64,000 bases of DNA from Macrococcus equipercicus (GCF_004359525.2 NZ_SCWC02000005.1:53809-117808), one strand, 5' to 3'; positions 7,930-15,735 are shown, numbered from the stretch's first letter. The notes: a model not told the origin generated them from the letters alone. Program-made: numbers and translations.

Positions 7930-8343
7930 CTATACTTCTTCAACTGTCATCAGTATCTTAGGCTCTCGTACATACCGCTTCTCTGTCACCATTGATACGA
8001 TCTGACCATCATCTATCCATATATGTTTGTTAGCAGCATCCAGGACGGTCTTGACCAGATTATCAATGTCAGGCTTTTTGCTGTGATATGTACCAGACAA
8101 TGCCTCTTTATTGACTTTTGATAGTCTTGCCGGCATTGGCAGGCCAAACATGATTGTTACTTTAAGCTGTCCTGTCAATAGGAGCCGTGGCATCTGCTGG
8201 GCAATGAATGCCTTGTGATGCATATAGGAAGCGGGCATGTACGTCTGCACGTTTCTGCCCACTCTTTTAAATCTTGGCCGCGGCGATGGCATGGGCTTCT
8301 CAAATCCCTCAACATCTTTATAGGTGATCGTTATCTCATGCAT
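7930..8343 (-). CDS. rusA: RusA-family Holliday junction resolvase
   Basis: 137-residue endonuclease that resolves branched DNA before packaging. Typical motifs are PSPRPRFKR near residue 18 and the acidic site HSKKPDIDNLVKTVLDA (about 86-102) followed by WIDDGQIV, which supply the metal-binding aspartates. The ATG at 8343 is chosen because the GTG at 8358 lies inside the GAGGTG ribosome site. A normal member of the early/recombination block. Confidence 0.92.
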   Translation of the reverse strand: MHEITITYKDVEGFEKPMPSPRPRFKRVGRNVQTYMPASYMHHKAFIAQQMPRLLLTGQLKVTIMFGLPMPARLSKVNKEALSGTYHSKKPDIDNLVKTVLDAANKHIWIDDGQIVSMVTEKRYVREPKILMTVEEV

Positions 8344-8347
8344 GCAG

Positions 8348-8632
8348 CTACTCTTCACCTCGTTGGATGTCTGACATATCTTTTAGTATCATCAAGACTT
8401 CATGCTTGCTGGTACGCCATAACTTGCTTTCGTTTTCATCGTGTTCCCATGCTTCAAATTGTTGTTCAAGATATTTATACTTTTCAGTGACTTTCTTTTT
8501 TAGTTCATCCCAACGATAATTACTTTTCGCTAAATCAATCCTTAAAGATTTGACTAAATCATAAACTCTCTCATCCACTCTTACGTATTCATCATCAATT
8601 AGGATAGTGTGTTTCGCATTATCATTTTCCAT
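8348..8632 (-). CDS. Conserved-looking phage protein, unknown
   Basis: 94 residues, acidic and mostly helical, with the tryptophan-rich segment YRWDELKKKV and QQFEAWEHDE. The ATG at 8632 overlaps the preceding stop (ATGA), with GAGGTGA six bases upstream. Not recognised. Confidence 0.6.
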   Translation of the reverse strand: MENDNAKHTILIDDEYVRVDERVYDLVKSLRIDLAKSNYRWDELKKKVTEKYKYLEQQFEAWEHDENESKLWRTSKHEVLMILKDMSDIQRGEE

Positions 8633-8838
8633 CACGCTTCACCTCGTTCATATCCCACTCTTACTACTCGATGAGATATGCTTTCATTGTTTTTTCTTAC
8701 AACTTTAAATTCACCCGTATAATCGTAATAAGCGACTGGTTTATAGCAGCAGGTGCCTAAGATGTTATTATTGAGAAGGTAATGACAGTCGCTATATGTG
8801 TTTATATAACGACTACACTCCCGACATTCAGCGGTCAT
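8632..8838 (-). CDS. Cysteine-rich small phage protein
   Basis: 68 residues with a CRECSRY start and further Cys residues at DCHYLL and GTCCYK, probably metal binding. Coupled to its neighbours by ATGA overlaps on both sides, each with a GAGGTGA ribosome site. Not recognised. Confidence 0.6.
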   Translation of the reverse strand: MTAECRECSRYINTYSDCHYLLNNNILGTCCYKPVAYYDYTGEFKVVRKNNESISHRVVRVGYERGEA

Positions 8839-9230
8839 TCATCTTCACCTCGTTCGAGTTGTTGCATCTCTTCTAAAATTGATGAATATAATCTATATTT
8901 GATTGTGCTATCCATGTCACGCAAAACAGAGATAGTATTTTTGTGATTTAAAAGTGAACCTTTCAACCTCTCCCACCTCGCCTCCGCAGCGTCTGCACCT
9001 CGTTCTTCATATCTGAATATAGATTCTTCACTCACGCCCTTATAAGTTAAAACTTTAATTTCTACTATTTCTCTAGTCAGCGGTATGTTAGCAGGATTCA
9101 AATTAAACGCCTTTTGTGCCTGTTTAGGTGCTTCATTTATACTCGGTGCTTCTACATAAAAACACGGGTGAAAAAGGAATAATGGATTGCCGGTAGGGTG
9201 CGTTTCAAACGTGACTTTAAATAGTTTCAT
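8835..9230 (-). CDS. Phage hypothetical protein
   Basis: 131 residues. The first half (KLFKVTFETHPTGNPLFLF and on) looks like a small beta-rich domain, the second half is helical and acidic. The C-terminus ends in a QLERGED motif like the ends of the neighbouring proteins, where the DNA carries the next GAGGTGA ribosome site. Function unknown. Confidence 0.6.
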   Translation of the reverse strand: MKLFKVTFETHPTGNPLFLFHPCFYVEAPSINEAPKQAQKAFNLNPANIPLTREIVEIKVLTYKGVSEESIFRYEERGADAAEARWERLKGSLLNHKNTISVLRDMDSTIKYRLYSSILEEMQQLERGEDE

Positions 9231-9585
9231 CTACTTCTCCTTGTCTCTTTGTAAAGGTTTTTTTAAAATTTTCATCAACAAGCTTCTGAGCCTCTATCGC
9301 TTCCTCAGTGGTCATTCCAATACTGCTAATTCCTTGTGGTCGATTCGTTGCTAATTTAAGGGCTAAATCATTTATATTAATTTCTGACCGTTCAGCGGAT
9401 TCAGAGAGTATATCTACAACTTGCTCGCTTTGTTTCTCTTCACGCAAAGTCTCGCGATCAACTGGATACTCCAGACCCGCTTCAATTCTTATGAAGTGGT
9501 GGCCTTTAATCATGACGTGACGACCATATACTCTAAATTCAATGTCATCAGCTTTATAAATCCCGCTATATAAATTGCTGCTCAT
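9217..9585 (-). CDS. Phage hypothetical protein
   Basis: 122 residues with a beta-rich start (IYKADDIEFRVYGRHVMIKG) and a helical C-terminal half. The ATG at 9585 makes an ATGA overlap with the preceding gene and is preferred to a GTG at 9597. It overlaps the next gene by 14 bases. Not recognised. Confidence 0.6.
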   Translation of the reverse strand: MSSNLYSGIYKADDIEFRVYGRHVMIKGHHFIRIEAGLEYPVDRETLREEKQSEQVVDILSESAERSEININDLALKLATNRPQGISSIGMTTEEAIEAQKLVDENFKKTFTKRQGEVDETI

Positions 9586-9785
9586 GCCTTTTTCCACCCT
9601 TCACGTATTATGGTGTAGTCATCATGGAATACTGGTTTAGGTATTGCCCCGGAAATCTGAGGGCCTCTGATGCTCTGATAATAGACGTAGTGCTTGCTGA
9701 GTGATGTGATCTTAAATTCTTCAAATGACTTCTTGTCTTCGATGACAGCTCCCACTGATAGACGATTGATGACTGCTGTTTTCAT
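9582..9785 (-). CDS. Small phage protein
   Basis: 67 residues, basic, probably a small beta barrel judged by alternating hydrophobic strands (FKITSLSKHYVYYQSI). Starts with ATG after GAGGGATG. Not recognised. Confidence 0.55.
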   Translation of the reverse strand: MKTAVINRLSVGAVIEDKKSFEEFKITSLSKHYVYYQSIRGPQISGAIPKPVFHDDYTIIREGWKKA

Positions 9786-9795
9786 GATTCATCCC

Positions 9796-10044
9796 TCATT
9801 TCAGAAATCTTGGTCTCAAATGATTCTCGCTCACGTAATCTTTCGGGCCATCGACTGCGTCAGCCTTCGTGCAGGTGATGTAATAGTCGGCCATTGCCTT
9901 GCCCGCTTCCCACGCTGCGATTGTCAGGACTGTCTCAGTTAAGATACTTCCTAGTTTCTTTTTCTTCCGAGCTTTCTTCGTATTCAAGCGGTTCAGACGA
10001 TTGTGCGGCATCGAGCTGCGGCTCAAGTCATATTCCTGATTCAC
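9796..10044 (-). CDS. Small basic phage protein
   Basis: 82 residues with a very basic stretch NTKKARKKKKLGS near residue 22, followed by an amphipathic segment. The start is GTG with GGGGGAG upstream. Could bind nucleic acid, which is inference. No family recognised. Confidence 0.5.
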   Translation of the reverse strand: MNQEYDLSRSSMPHNRLNRLNTKKARKKKKLGSILTETVLTIAAWEAGKAMADYYITCTKADAVDGPKDYVSENHLRPRFLK

Positions 10045-10128
10045 TGTTGCTCCCCCTTGTTTCTTGCTGCTATCTTCGCAGCGGATTGTTTGACTATGAG
10101 ATTAAACTGGTGCATGTAATTCAGGCTT

Positions 10129-10404
10129 TTAATGGTACTGGCCATTAATATCATTCCATCTCTCTTTAGGTCTGTGTTTCCGTCTGAAAAGCCCGTCGTT
10201 CATAATGGCGTTCAGCTGATAAGCTACTTCATTCCAGCTGATTCCTCTGATATGCTTGGGCCCGCCTGTAATATTAAATATGGTCAGCCGCTTTGTCTTT
10301 TTGTTTAAAAACTCGTAATCACATTCGGTCATGCGTCTATATCTCTGGAATATTTGACTGGCATAGGTCTCTAAATTCAATTCTTTAAATGGCAATGGTT
10401 TCAA
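10129..10404 (-). CDS. Small phage protein
   Basis: 91 residues with the segment GISWNEVAYQLNAIMNDGLFRRKHRPKE cut by basic residues near the C-terminus, which suggests nucleic-acid binding. TTG start with AAGGAGGGC seven bases upstream. Not recognised. Confidence 0.55.
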   Translation of the reverse strand: MKPLPFKELNLETYASQIFQRYRRMTECDYEFLNKKTKRLTIFNITGGPKHIRGISWNEVAYQLNAIMNDGLFRRKHRPKERWNDINGQYH

Positions 10405-10419
10405 TGTCTGCCCTCCTTA

Positions 10420-10671
10420 TCAAGTGTGATGCATCATAAAGTCAAATATGCTCGGCTGCTTCAGGTCATTCTCTGTCATGAGATTATTTAATTCCTTCAG
10501 CTGCTCAAACTCTTCGGGTGTAAATGAGTAGCCATTCGCACGGCCGCTTCCAGTGCCAGGCTTCGGCAGTCCCTCCAGCTTCACGCTGTGAGGTAGAATC
10601 ATAAAAATACCATTGGCCCTTGTATGTGAGTAATGAGCAATAAATTTTTCATTGCGGTCAAATAGTTCCAT
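10420..10671 (-). CDS. Small phage protein
   Basis: 83 residues with a glycine-rich centre (LPKPGTGSGRANGYSF) and an acidic helical C-terminus ending DFMMHH. ATG with AAAAGGAG upstream; it overlaps the YopX-like gene by 14 bases. Not recognised. Confidence 0.55.
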   Translation of the reverse strand: MELFDRNEKFIAHYSHTRANGIFMILPHSVKLEGLPKPGTGSGRANGYSFTPEEFEQLKELNNLMTENDLKQPSIFDFMMHHT

Positions 10672-11080
10672 GTTCGTCTCCTTTTAACAACGCAGGATTT
10701 TCATAGATGTTGCCGATGATTTCTAATTCTTCATCACTATTTGCAACGTGAGAAAATATATTGGATTCATACCAAAACCCGTTAGGTGCTTCAATATCAA
10801 AGGCTGGGTAGTCGTCATGAGTAAATTTCTCAACTTTCCCTATCCATTCGTATTCGGACAAATCTATGAAGCACCTAACAATATCTCCTTCAAAAATCTC
10901 CACGCTATTCTTGTCAGTTAGTCCCGTTGATTGCATGAGGTATTCATCCTCTAACGGTACTTCTAAGCAGTCCATCAATTCGTGGTCAAGCATGCTGATG
11001 ATTTTACTTTCAAAATCAATAGTTAAAACTGGATACATTTTTTTGTTGTATTTGTTCAACACTCTAAATTTCGGTATCAT
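10658..11080 (-). CDS. YopX-family phage protein
   Basis: 140 residues. The family signature is clear: LMQSTGLTDKNSVEIFEGDIV near residues 48-69 (read in two parts) and EIIGNIYENPALL near the end. YopX proteins are common in early regions of Firmicute phages and form multimers with a beta-barrel core; their function is not known. ATG follows AAGGAGAAG. Confidence 0.87.
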   Translation of the reverse strand: MIPKFRVLNKYNKKMYPVLTIDFESKIISMLDHELMDCLEVPLEDEYLMQSTGLTDKNSVEIFEGDIVRCFIDLSEYEWIGKVEKFTHDDYPAFDIEAPNGFWYESNIFSHVANSDEELEIIGNIYENPALLKGDEHGTI

Positions 11081-11093
11081 ATTCTACTTCTCC

Positions 11094-11588
11094 TTAGAAC
11101 GGGAGATCATCATCACTGATGTCTATCGGCCCTTGATTATTTGCAAATGGATTACTGCCTGCTCCCGCCGGTAGATTAGTTTGAGCAGCGGAAGCGGCTG
11201 TGTTCGTCACCTGTGACTCTCCGCCTGTATATTCGTTGTAGATGTCCTCTGCCTGTTTCTCACGGCTACCTTTCGGCTCGAGAAACTGCACTGAGTCACA
11301 GACGACTTCAGTCACATACACTTTGCGGCCCTCCTGATTGTCGTATGATCGTGACTGCAGGCGACCATCGACTCCTGCCAGATTGCCTTTGCTGAGGTAA
11401 GCGTTGACGTTCTCAGCCTGCTTGCGGAAGACGATGCAGTTCAGAAAGTCTGCCTGGCGTTCTCCCTGCGCGTTAGTAAAGTTGCGGTTGACTGCCAGTG
11501 TGAACGTGGCCACTGCCACGCCTGATGGTGTCACTCTGTATTCAGGGTCTTTAGTTAGACGTCCGACTAATACCAATCTATTTATCAT
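11094..11588 (-). CDS. ssb: Single-stranded DNA-binding protein
   Basis: 164 residues. The N-terminal OB fold begins MINRLVLVGRLTKDPEYR and contains FLNCIVFRKQAENV; a disordered Gly/Ala/Asn linker leads to the canonical acidic tip DISDDDLPF, which recruits replication and repair partners. The ATG at 11588 with GGAG upstream gives the standard N-terminus; a longer frame upstream is not needed. It belongs to the phage replication block. Confidence 0.95.
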   Translation of the reverse strand: MINRLVLVGRLTKDPEYRVTPSGVAVATFTLAVNRNFTNAQGERQADFLNCIVFRKQAENVNAYLSKGNLAGVDGRLQSRSYDNQEGRKVYVTEVVCDSVQFLEPKGSREKQAEDIYNEYTGGESQVTNTAASAAQTNLPAGAGSNPFANNQGPIDISDDDLPF

Positions 11589-11892
11589 CTGATTTACTCC
11601 AATCCATCTTAAGTTGGATATCATGATACTCACTCTGGTGCGTGTCATACATCACTACTACATCGTCTCCGTAGTTCTCATTAATCATTTGGGCCATAAT
11701 TTTGATGTTCCCAACCATAAAAGCCGTGATGCAATCAGGCGTACCAGGCATGTGCGAACGGTATTCCAAGTAAGTTCTCCCCTTAGCGCCAGCCTTGAGA
11801 ATGTCCTTATCAAGCTGTTTCAATACTTTTTCTTTATTATTCTCAATCCATTCATTCTTCATGGAGAGAGATTTTTTGATAGTTTCATTCAT
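11578..11892 (-). CDS. Phage hypothetical protein
   Basis: 104 residues, with a helical charged N-terminus and the segment EYRSHMPGTPDCITAFMVG. It overlaps ssb by 11 bases, so expression is probably coupled. No family recognised. Confidence 0.6.
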   Translation of the reverse strand: MNETIKKSLSMKNEWIENNKEKVLKQLDKDILKAGAKGRTYLEYRSHMPGTPDCITAFMVGNIKIMAQMINENYGDDVVVMYDTHQSEYHDIQLKMDWSKSDDK

Positions 11893-11895
11893 GAT

Positions 11896-12084
11896 TTATA
11901 GCCCCTTCCTTTCGACTTCGGTATATTTAATTAAGTTTTGTAAATATCTCAGCTGCAGCTGTACATAATGTTCATCCTGACTACATAGCAGGCGGTAATG
12001 TATATCTTCGACTACGCTTAACGGGAAGTTATATTCACTGATCAGCTGATTGATTTGCTCGGTAGCAGTTAACTGCTTATTCAT
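11896..12084 (-). CDS. Small helical phage protein (DUF6877-like)
   Basis: 62 residues with the pattern SEYNFPLSVVEDIHYRLL followed by YVQLQLRYLQNLIKY, which matches my memory of the DUF6877 family of phage proteins. ATG at 12084 is chosen because AAGGAG is eight bases upstream; earlier GTG/ATG codons lie in or next to the ribosome site. Function unknown. Confidence 0.6.
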   Translation of the reverse strand: MNKQLTATEQINQLISEYNFPLSVVEDIHYRLLCSQDEHYVQLQLRYLQNLIKYTEVERKGL

Positions 12085-12096
12085 AGTCATCACTCC

Positions 12097-12999
12097 TTAG
12101 TAGCCACTGGCCATATCTCGATTAAAGAAAAGATTCACGTCATTTTCATCAACGTCGATTGTTATATCCTCTTCGGAAAAAATGACATTGCTATGAAATA
12201 CTTTTACGAATGATGAGAAGAGATAAGCTTCCAGTGATCTAATCGATTCGCCCGAAGATTTACGTTTGACGTTCACCCTTTTTAGTAACTGGATTAAATC
12301 CGTTTCAACGTCCTCAATCGTCAGTCGTTCGTCAACCTCGACTTGACTATAAAACTTAGCTTTAGATTTAAGTAGTGTTGATTTGATAGATCTTATTTCG
12401 TCTATATCAAAATTCATGAGATATGATGCTAGCACTGGAGGTAGATTTTGTGTCATGACCTCTTTTTCATCTTCAGTGAAATCATGTTGCTTAGCAGGCA
12501 GATGATTCGTATGATTTGAATGATTTGTAATTTCGACATCCTCTTTATCATTCATATCATTCAAGTCATTATTAGTACTGTTATTATTATTTAAATTATT
12601 ATTATTACTTTTATTATTATTAGTGTCGGGTTTTCCTATGTAGGTTTTTCCGTTGTTGGATTCTCCTACATTGGTTTTTCCTACATTGGTTTTTCCGCTC
12701 TGGACTGGTGTTTCATATACGTCATAGTCATAGCCGCCTAACCTGCCTTTATCGTCTCTCTGTCGATTCCGGACAATGTAGCCTGCTTTCACTAATTCAT
12801 CGATACCGCTTCTCACGCTGTCTCTTCCGTCCTTACAGTTCTTTACTATCTCAGTCTCATAGAACTGCCAGTTATCAGCTTTGCTCATCATGTAAGCGTG
12901 AAGACCTTTTGCTTTCAAGCTGAGGTTCGGGTCTTCCACCGCTGTTTTGTCGAGGATCATATACTTTCCTGATTCTTTATTTGTGCGATATGTCGTCAT
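12097..12999 (-). CDS. Phage replication initiator / DnaD-like protein with winged helix
   Basis: 300 residues. The N-terminal 90 residues form a winged helix of the replication-initiator type (LSLKAKGLHAYMMSKADNW, then DGRDSVRSGIDELVKAGYI). A middle linker contains three or four degenerate GKTNVG-type repeats and a long asparagine tract. The C-terminal part (about 180-300) is helical. Such proteins load the host helicase at the phage origin. The ATG at 12999 has GGAGAG upstream. The low-complexity linker may vary by slippage. No origin iterons were identified in the gene. Confidence 0.78.
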   Translation of the reverse strand: MTTYRTNKESGKYMILDKTAVEDPNLSLKAKGLHAYMMSKADNWQFYETEIVKNCKDGRDSVRSGIDELVKAGYIVRNRQRDDKGRLGGYDYDVYETPVQSGKTNVGKTNVGESNNGKTYIGKPDTNNNKSNNNNLNNNNSTNNDLNDMNDKEDVEITNHSNHTNHLPAKQHDFTEDEKEVMTQNLPPVLASYLMNFDIDEIRSIKSTLLKSKAKFYSQVEVDERLTIEDVETDLIQLLKRVNVKRKSSGESIRSLEAYLFSSFVKVFHSNVIFSEEDITIDVDENDVNLFFNRDMASGY

Positions 13000-13270
13000 T
13001 GCTTCCACTCTCCAGTTTATTCAGTTCAATTAATCGTTCGTACTTTTCAACCAATGGATCTAATGCATCATAGGTCTTAATAAAGACATTCTTCACGCAG
13101 TCCATTGCATTGTTCAGTCTCGTGACTGTCAGCGTCCAACCTTTGCTGTCAAATTTGATGTAGAACCGGAAGTCTTGAATCTCTTTCTCATACTCGAGCA
13201 GCACGCCTTTACGCTCTTTGAATCCCATTTGCTCCACTCTGATCATTTCGCCACATATTACTTTGACCAT
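12977..13270 (-). CDS. Phage hypothetical protein
   Basis: 97 residues with a beta-rich middle (FRFYIKFDSKGWTLTVTRL) and helical end. Starts as TAATG with the antirepressor stop and overlaps the initiator gene by 23 bases, so it sits in a tight antirepressor-to-initiator operon. Not recognised. Confidence 0.6.
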   Translation of the reverse strand: MVKVICGEMIRVEQMGFKERKGVLLEYEKEIQDFRFYIKFDSKGWTLTVTRLNNAMDCVKNVFIKTYDALDPLVEKYERLIELNKLESGSNDDISHK

Positions 13271-14025
13271 TAAATCACCGCTTCCTGATTCATAATGTCC
13301 TGAATAACCTTGAGCGTAGCTCTGCTCGGCGTCCAGTTATAAACGATGTCTAATGCTGCCTCTGAGTCTTTTTGTCTAATCTGCGTACGCTGATTAACTC
13401 TGCATGCCTTAAACACTTCATGATTGATGTCTTTATAAAGTTCGTTATGAACAAGTCTTTGCTGGTCGTCTGTCGTTGCATACAGCTTGTGTAATTCTTT
13501 GATCTGCATCACTTTCTTGTTAATCGTTTTAGTGAGATGACCATATTCTCCAGGAGAAAGTTTCTGATTCTCCTTTAAATCGATGACATCACTTTTTATC
13601 TGCATGACTTCTTCCTTGGTATTCTTCTGTTCTTGGAAGACCAGTTCCAAGATCTCCATAGGTGATGTTGGCAGCTTTTGATAGCCACCCGTTTTTCTGA
13701 TTGCAGGCAAGACCTCACTCGTAATGAATCTTTTAAATTTACGTGCCGTTTCTTTAATTTGAGGATTAACGCTCTGTTTTGCCGCTTCAATGATCATGCT
13801 GTATAACCCTGACTCGTTGATAACAACCTGACCTTGCATTCCTCCAGGGGTGTCGAGTTTCACGACTACCTTATCTTCGCTGTCTACATGTCTGATTAAG
13901 GCGTCTCGAGTATTTGAGTAACCTAATATTTCAGCAACATCCTTGCCTACAAAGTGAGGTTCCCCCTCAACATCGATTGTTCTAACGGGTAACTGTTCAA
14001 AGTTGAATAATTGTAATTCGCTCAT
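13270..14025 (-). CDS. Antirepressor with Bro-N and ORF6C-type domains
   Basis: 251 residues. Residues 1-110 are a Bro-N DNA-binding domain (HFVGKDVAEILGYSNTRDAL, then QVVINESGLYSMIIEAAKQS). A short linker and coiled coil (about 125-165) lead to a C-terminal domain like ORF6C (NKKVMQIKELHKLYA, then KACRVNQRTQIRQKD). Such proteins counteract the phage repressor and promote induction. ATG after GGAGGTTATG. A plus-strand promoter overlaps its start codon (see 14024-14111). Confidence 0.87.
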   Translation of the reverse strand: MSELQLFNFEQLPVRTIDVEGEPHFVGKDVAEILGYSNTRDALIRHVDSEDKVVVKLDTPGGMQGQVVINESGLYSMIIEAAKQSVNPQIKETARKFKRFITSEVLPAIRKTGGYQKLPTSPMEILELVFQEQKNTKEEVMQIKSDVIDLKENQKLSPGEYGHLTKTINKKVMQIKELHKLYATTDDQQRLVHNELYKDINHEVFKACRVNQRTQIRQKDSEAALDIVYNWTPSRATLKVIQDIMNQEAVI

Positions 14026-14111
14026 GACATAACCTCCATGTTTTGTTATAATTAAGTTGTTAAATTTATCAATCGCTCGACACCTGGTTCTTCTCCAGGT
14101 GTCTTTTTTAT
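14024..14111 (+). ncRNA. Candidate small RNA or leader with promoter and perfect terminator
   Basis: On the plus strand, ATGACA (14024-14029) and TATAAT (14047-14052) are 17 bases apart, a near-consensus sigma-A promoter. Transcription would start near 14059 and meet a perfect 9-bp hairpin (14079-14087 with 14095-14103) followed by six T residues. The product would be about 50 nt. It starts divergently from the antirepressor and upstream of the plus-strand gene at 14147, so it may be an attenuated leader for that gene or a free small RNA. Confidence 0.5.
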
Positions 14112-14146
14112 TGGTATAATTTCCTTAGAAAGGAGGTGATTATACG

Positions 14147-14503
14147 GTGGATAAGTTTCAAGTAGATTTTTTAAATAATAAGTTCAAAATGTTGAACGGG
14201 CTGATTAAAAATCTGTCTAACGAAGTATTAGAACGGCCAGGTTCTAATTACGGCAAAGATGCGCTTAACAATCTGAATCAAATTTATTCTTTGACACTCA
14301 ACATCGAGTTCTTCCTAAAAACGCATGATGATTTTGATAGATATGAGTTTGATGATCTAGTTGAATATGCCTATCATGTGCATCATGAACTGAGTGAAGT
14401 TATCTGCAAAGATGACAATAATACATCATGGCTATATAGCAGAGTTAATCAGTACGCAGATGTATACAAATCAGCGAGCGAAACAATCAATGCCTTTCTT
14501 TAA
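14147..14503 (+). CDS. Lone plus-strand phage gene (moron-like), unknown
   Basis: 118 residues, acidic and mainly helical (LNGLIKNLSNEVLERPG, then FDDLVEYAYHVHHEL). It is the only gene on the plus strand within the early block and has terminators on both sides. A GTG start follows a full AGGAGGTGAT at six bases. A -10-like TATAAT (14115-14120) sits just upstream of the ribosome site, and a better promoter lies at 14024-14052. An independent unit of this kind could be expressed from the lysogen. No family recognised. Confidence 0.7.
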   Translation: MDKFQVDFLNNKFKMLNGLIKNLSNEVLERPGSNYGKDALNNLNQIYSLTLNIEFFLKTHDDFDRYEFDDLVEYAYHVHHELSEVICKDDNNTSWLYSRVNQYADVYKSASETINAFL

Positions 14504-14509
14504 CTGAGT

Positions 14510-14532
14510 GCCTCTCTTATTAGCAGAGAGGC
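14510..14532. terminator. Hairpin after the plus-strand moron-like gene
   Basis: GCCTCTCT (14510-14517) pairs with AGAGAGGC (14525-14532); both flanks are A/T rich. It can end the plus-strand gene, whose stop is six bases upstream, and sits just beyond the stop of the convergent minus-strand gene. Confidence 0.65.
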
Positions 14533-14534
14533 TA

Positions 14535-14738
14535 TTATATTTCAATCGACCGGACATATTGTTCGATCTTGTCTCTGTATTTTCGTCTGATGTGCATGGC
14601 AACAACTTCTGGATAAGATGAAAAATCAGGCGTATAAGCATAAAGTTCTCTAACATCGAATGCCTCATCGATGGCGTCTCTAAAGTGACGTTCTGCTTCC
14701 TCGAAAATTTTATCCCTTAAATCGTTATATTCTTTCAT
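14535..14738 (-). CDS. Small phage protein
   Basis: 67 residues, acidic and helical (LRDKIFEEAERHFRDAI). ATG at 14738 follows GGGGGTGA; a GTG nine bases upstream is inside that site. Not recognised. Confidence 0.6.
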   Translation of the reverse strand: MKEYNDLRDKIFEEAERHFRDAIDEAFDVRELYAYTPDFSSYPEVVAMHIRRKYRDKIEQYVRSIEI

Positions 14739-14754
14739 ACGTTTCACCCCCTCA

Positions 14755-14889
14755 TTATTTTTTAATTATTCTTAAGGCTTCTTCGAGATGCGGATTGGGG
14801 CGTCCCGTTCTAATAGCGTCTTTAAGTAACTTGATGGCTTCGCGCTTAAGTTCTCTTCTCGCTTTCCAGTCTTTAATGATCTGTCTCAT
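14755..14889 (-). CDS. Very small basic phage protein
   Basis: A 44-residue frame with AAAGGAGGTGAG before the ATG and an ATGA overlap with the upstream gene. The sequence is helical and basic (WKARRELKREAIKLLKDAI). The strong ribosome site and overlap support expression. Function unknown. Confidence 0.6.
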   Translation of the reverse strand: MRQIIKDWKARRELKREAIKLLKDAIRTGRPNPHLEEALRIIKK

Positions 14890-15092
14890 CGTCTCTCACC
14901 TCCTTTAAAGTAATTGACTACTAGCCACATCAAGATAGGTAATCCAAGTGCGTTTGCCAGGATAACCGCTCCTGGGATCATCACCGGATTGATTATGATA
15001 AAGTAACTCATAATGTACAGTGCAATGATCGCTGCAGTGCTTAATGTGATGCTCAGTGTGACTAACCCTCTACCTCTCAGCTGTGTATGCAT
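14886..15092 (-). CDS. Two-helix small membrane protein
   Basis: 68 residues with two hydrophobic helices (about residues 10-33 and 36-60) and basic ends. Coupled to its neighbours by ATGA overlaps on both sides. Early-region phage membrane proteins of this size are often of unknown function; a role in exclusion of other phages is possible only by analogy. Confidence 0.6.
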   Translation of the reverse strand: MHTQLRGRGLVTLSITLSTAAIIALYIMSYFIIINPVMIPGAVILANALGLPILMWLVVNYFKGGERR

Positions 15093-15403
15093 CAGCTCTC
15101 CGCCCTTTCTTTAATGAGTTCAAAGTTTTCGTCTAAGAACTTTCTCATCTGCCTGCGATTGAAAGAGTATTCACCACCTTGATTGCTTGGAAAGATAGTA
15201 AAGGCACTTATCCGCTTCTTCATGTACTCGTCATTGATGATGTACTTCATGAGCCACTTACGACCTTTCTGTGTGGTATCCATAAGATCTTGCATAGTCC
15301 ACCAAACATCAGAGGCTTCATCCTGAAGTTTCTCGTAATCAACTTTCTTCAGCACCACAAGTTCTGAAGGAAGAGTTATTACAGCCTGTATACGTGTTGT
15401 CAT
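15092..15403 (-). CDS. DUF771-family phage protein
   Basis: 103 residues. The pattern VVWWTMQDL-like (SDVWWTMQDLMDTTQKGRKW) followed by FPSNQGGEYSFNRRQMRKFL is typical of DUF771, found right after cro-like genes in many Firmicute phages. The helical core resembles a winged helix with a wing near the SNQGG turn. ATG with AAAAGGAG upstream. A single operator copy (15466-15486) lies about 60 bases upstream of this gene. Confidence 0.82.
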   Translation of the reverse strand: MTTRIQAVITLPSELVVLKKVDYEKLQDEASDVWWTMQDLMDTTQKGRKWLMKYIINDEYMKKRISAFTIFPSNQGGEYSFNRRQMRKFLDENFELIKERAES

Positions 15404-15465
15404 GTAATCACTCCTTTTTCAAGGTCATTTTGTTACTTATGAGCAAATTGTTCATTCAATTTTTT

Positions 15466-15486
15466 GATATTACTTAAAGTAATATC
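15466..15486. promoter_or_regulatory. Isolated fourth copy of the repressor operator
   Basis: Two perfect 10-base arms GATATTACTT / AAGTAATATC flank one central base. The same core is found three times at 15736-15795. It lies between the cro-like gene and the DUF771 gene, about 260 bases from the others, suited to DNA looping or to control of the downstream operon. Confidence 0.75.
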
Positions 15487-15500
15487 AAGGTCAAAAAAAT

Positions 15501-15707
15501 TTAGACCTCGATATAATCTACTTCAGTTTTGTAAAGCTTTGCTAATGCATAAATAATTAGTCCATTCGGTTTAGTTTTGCTTTTTTCCCAATTGATCACC
15601 GTTTGTTTTGTAACACCGAGAATGTCTGCTACGTCCTGCTGAGTAAGGTTCGCATTAGTTCGCCATGCTTTGATAGAAAGTTTTTTATACATAACGTCAT
15701 TAGTCAT
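15501..15707 (-). CDS. Cro-like XRE-family regulator
   Basis: 68 residues, essentially one helix-turn-helix domain (LTQQDVADILGVTKQTVINWE, residues about 21-41, split here by the turn after ILG). It is divergent from the CI-like repressor and would set the lytic state by binding the shared operators. ATG after GAGGTGATT. The promoter is covered by operator copies 1 and 2. Confidence 0.88.
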   Translation of the reverse strand: MTNDVMYKKLSIKAWRTNANLTQQDVADILGVTKQTVINWEKSKTKPNGLIIYALAKLYKTEVDYIEV

Positions 15708-15735
15708 ATAATCACCTCACTTCTACCATTCACTT

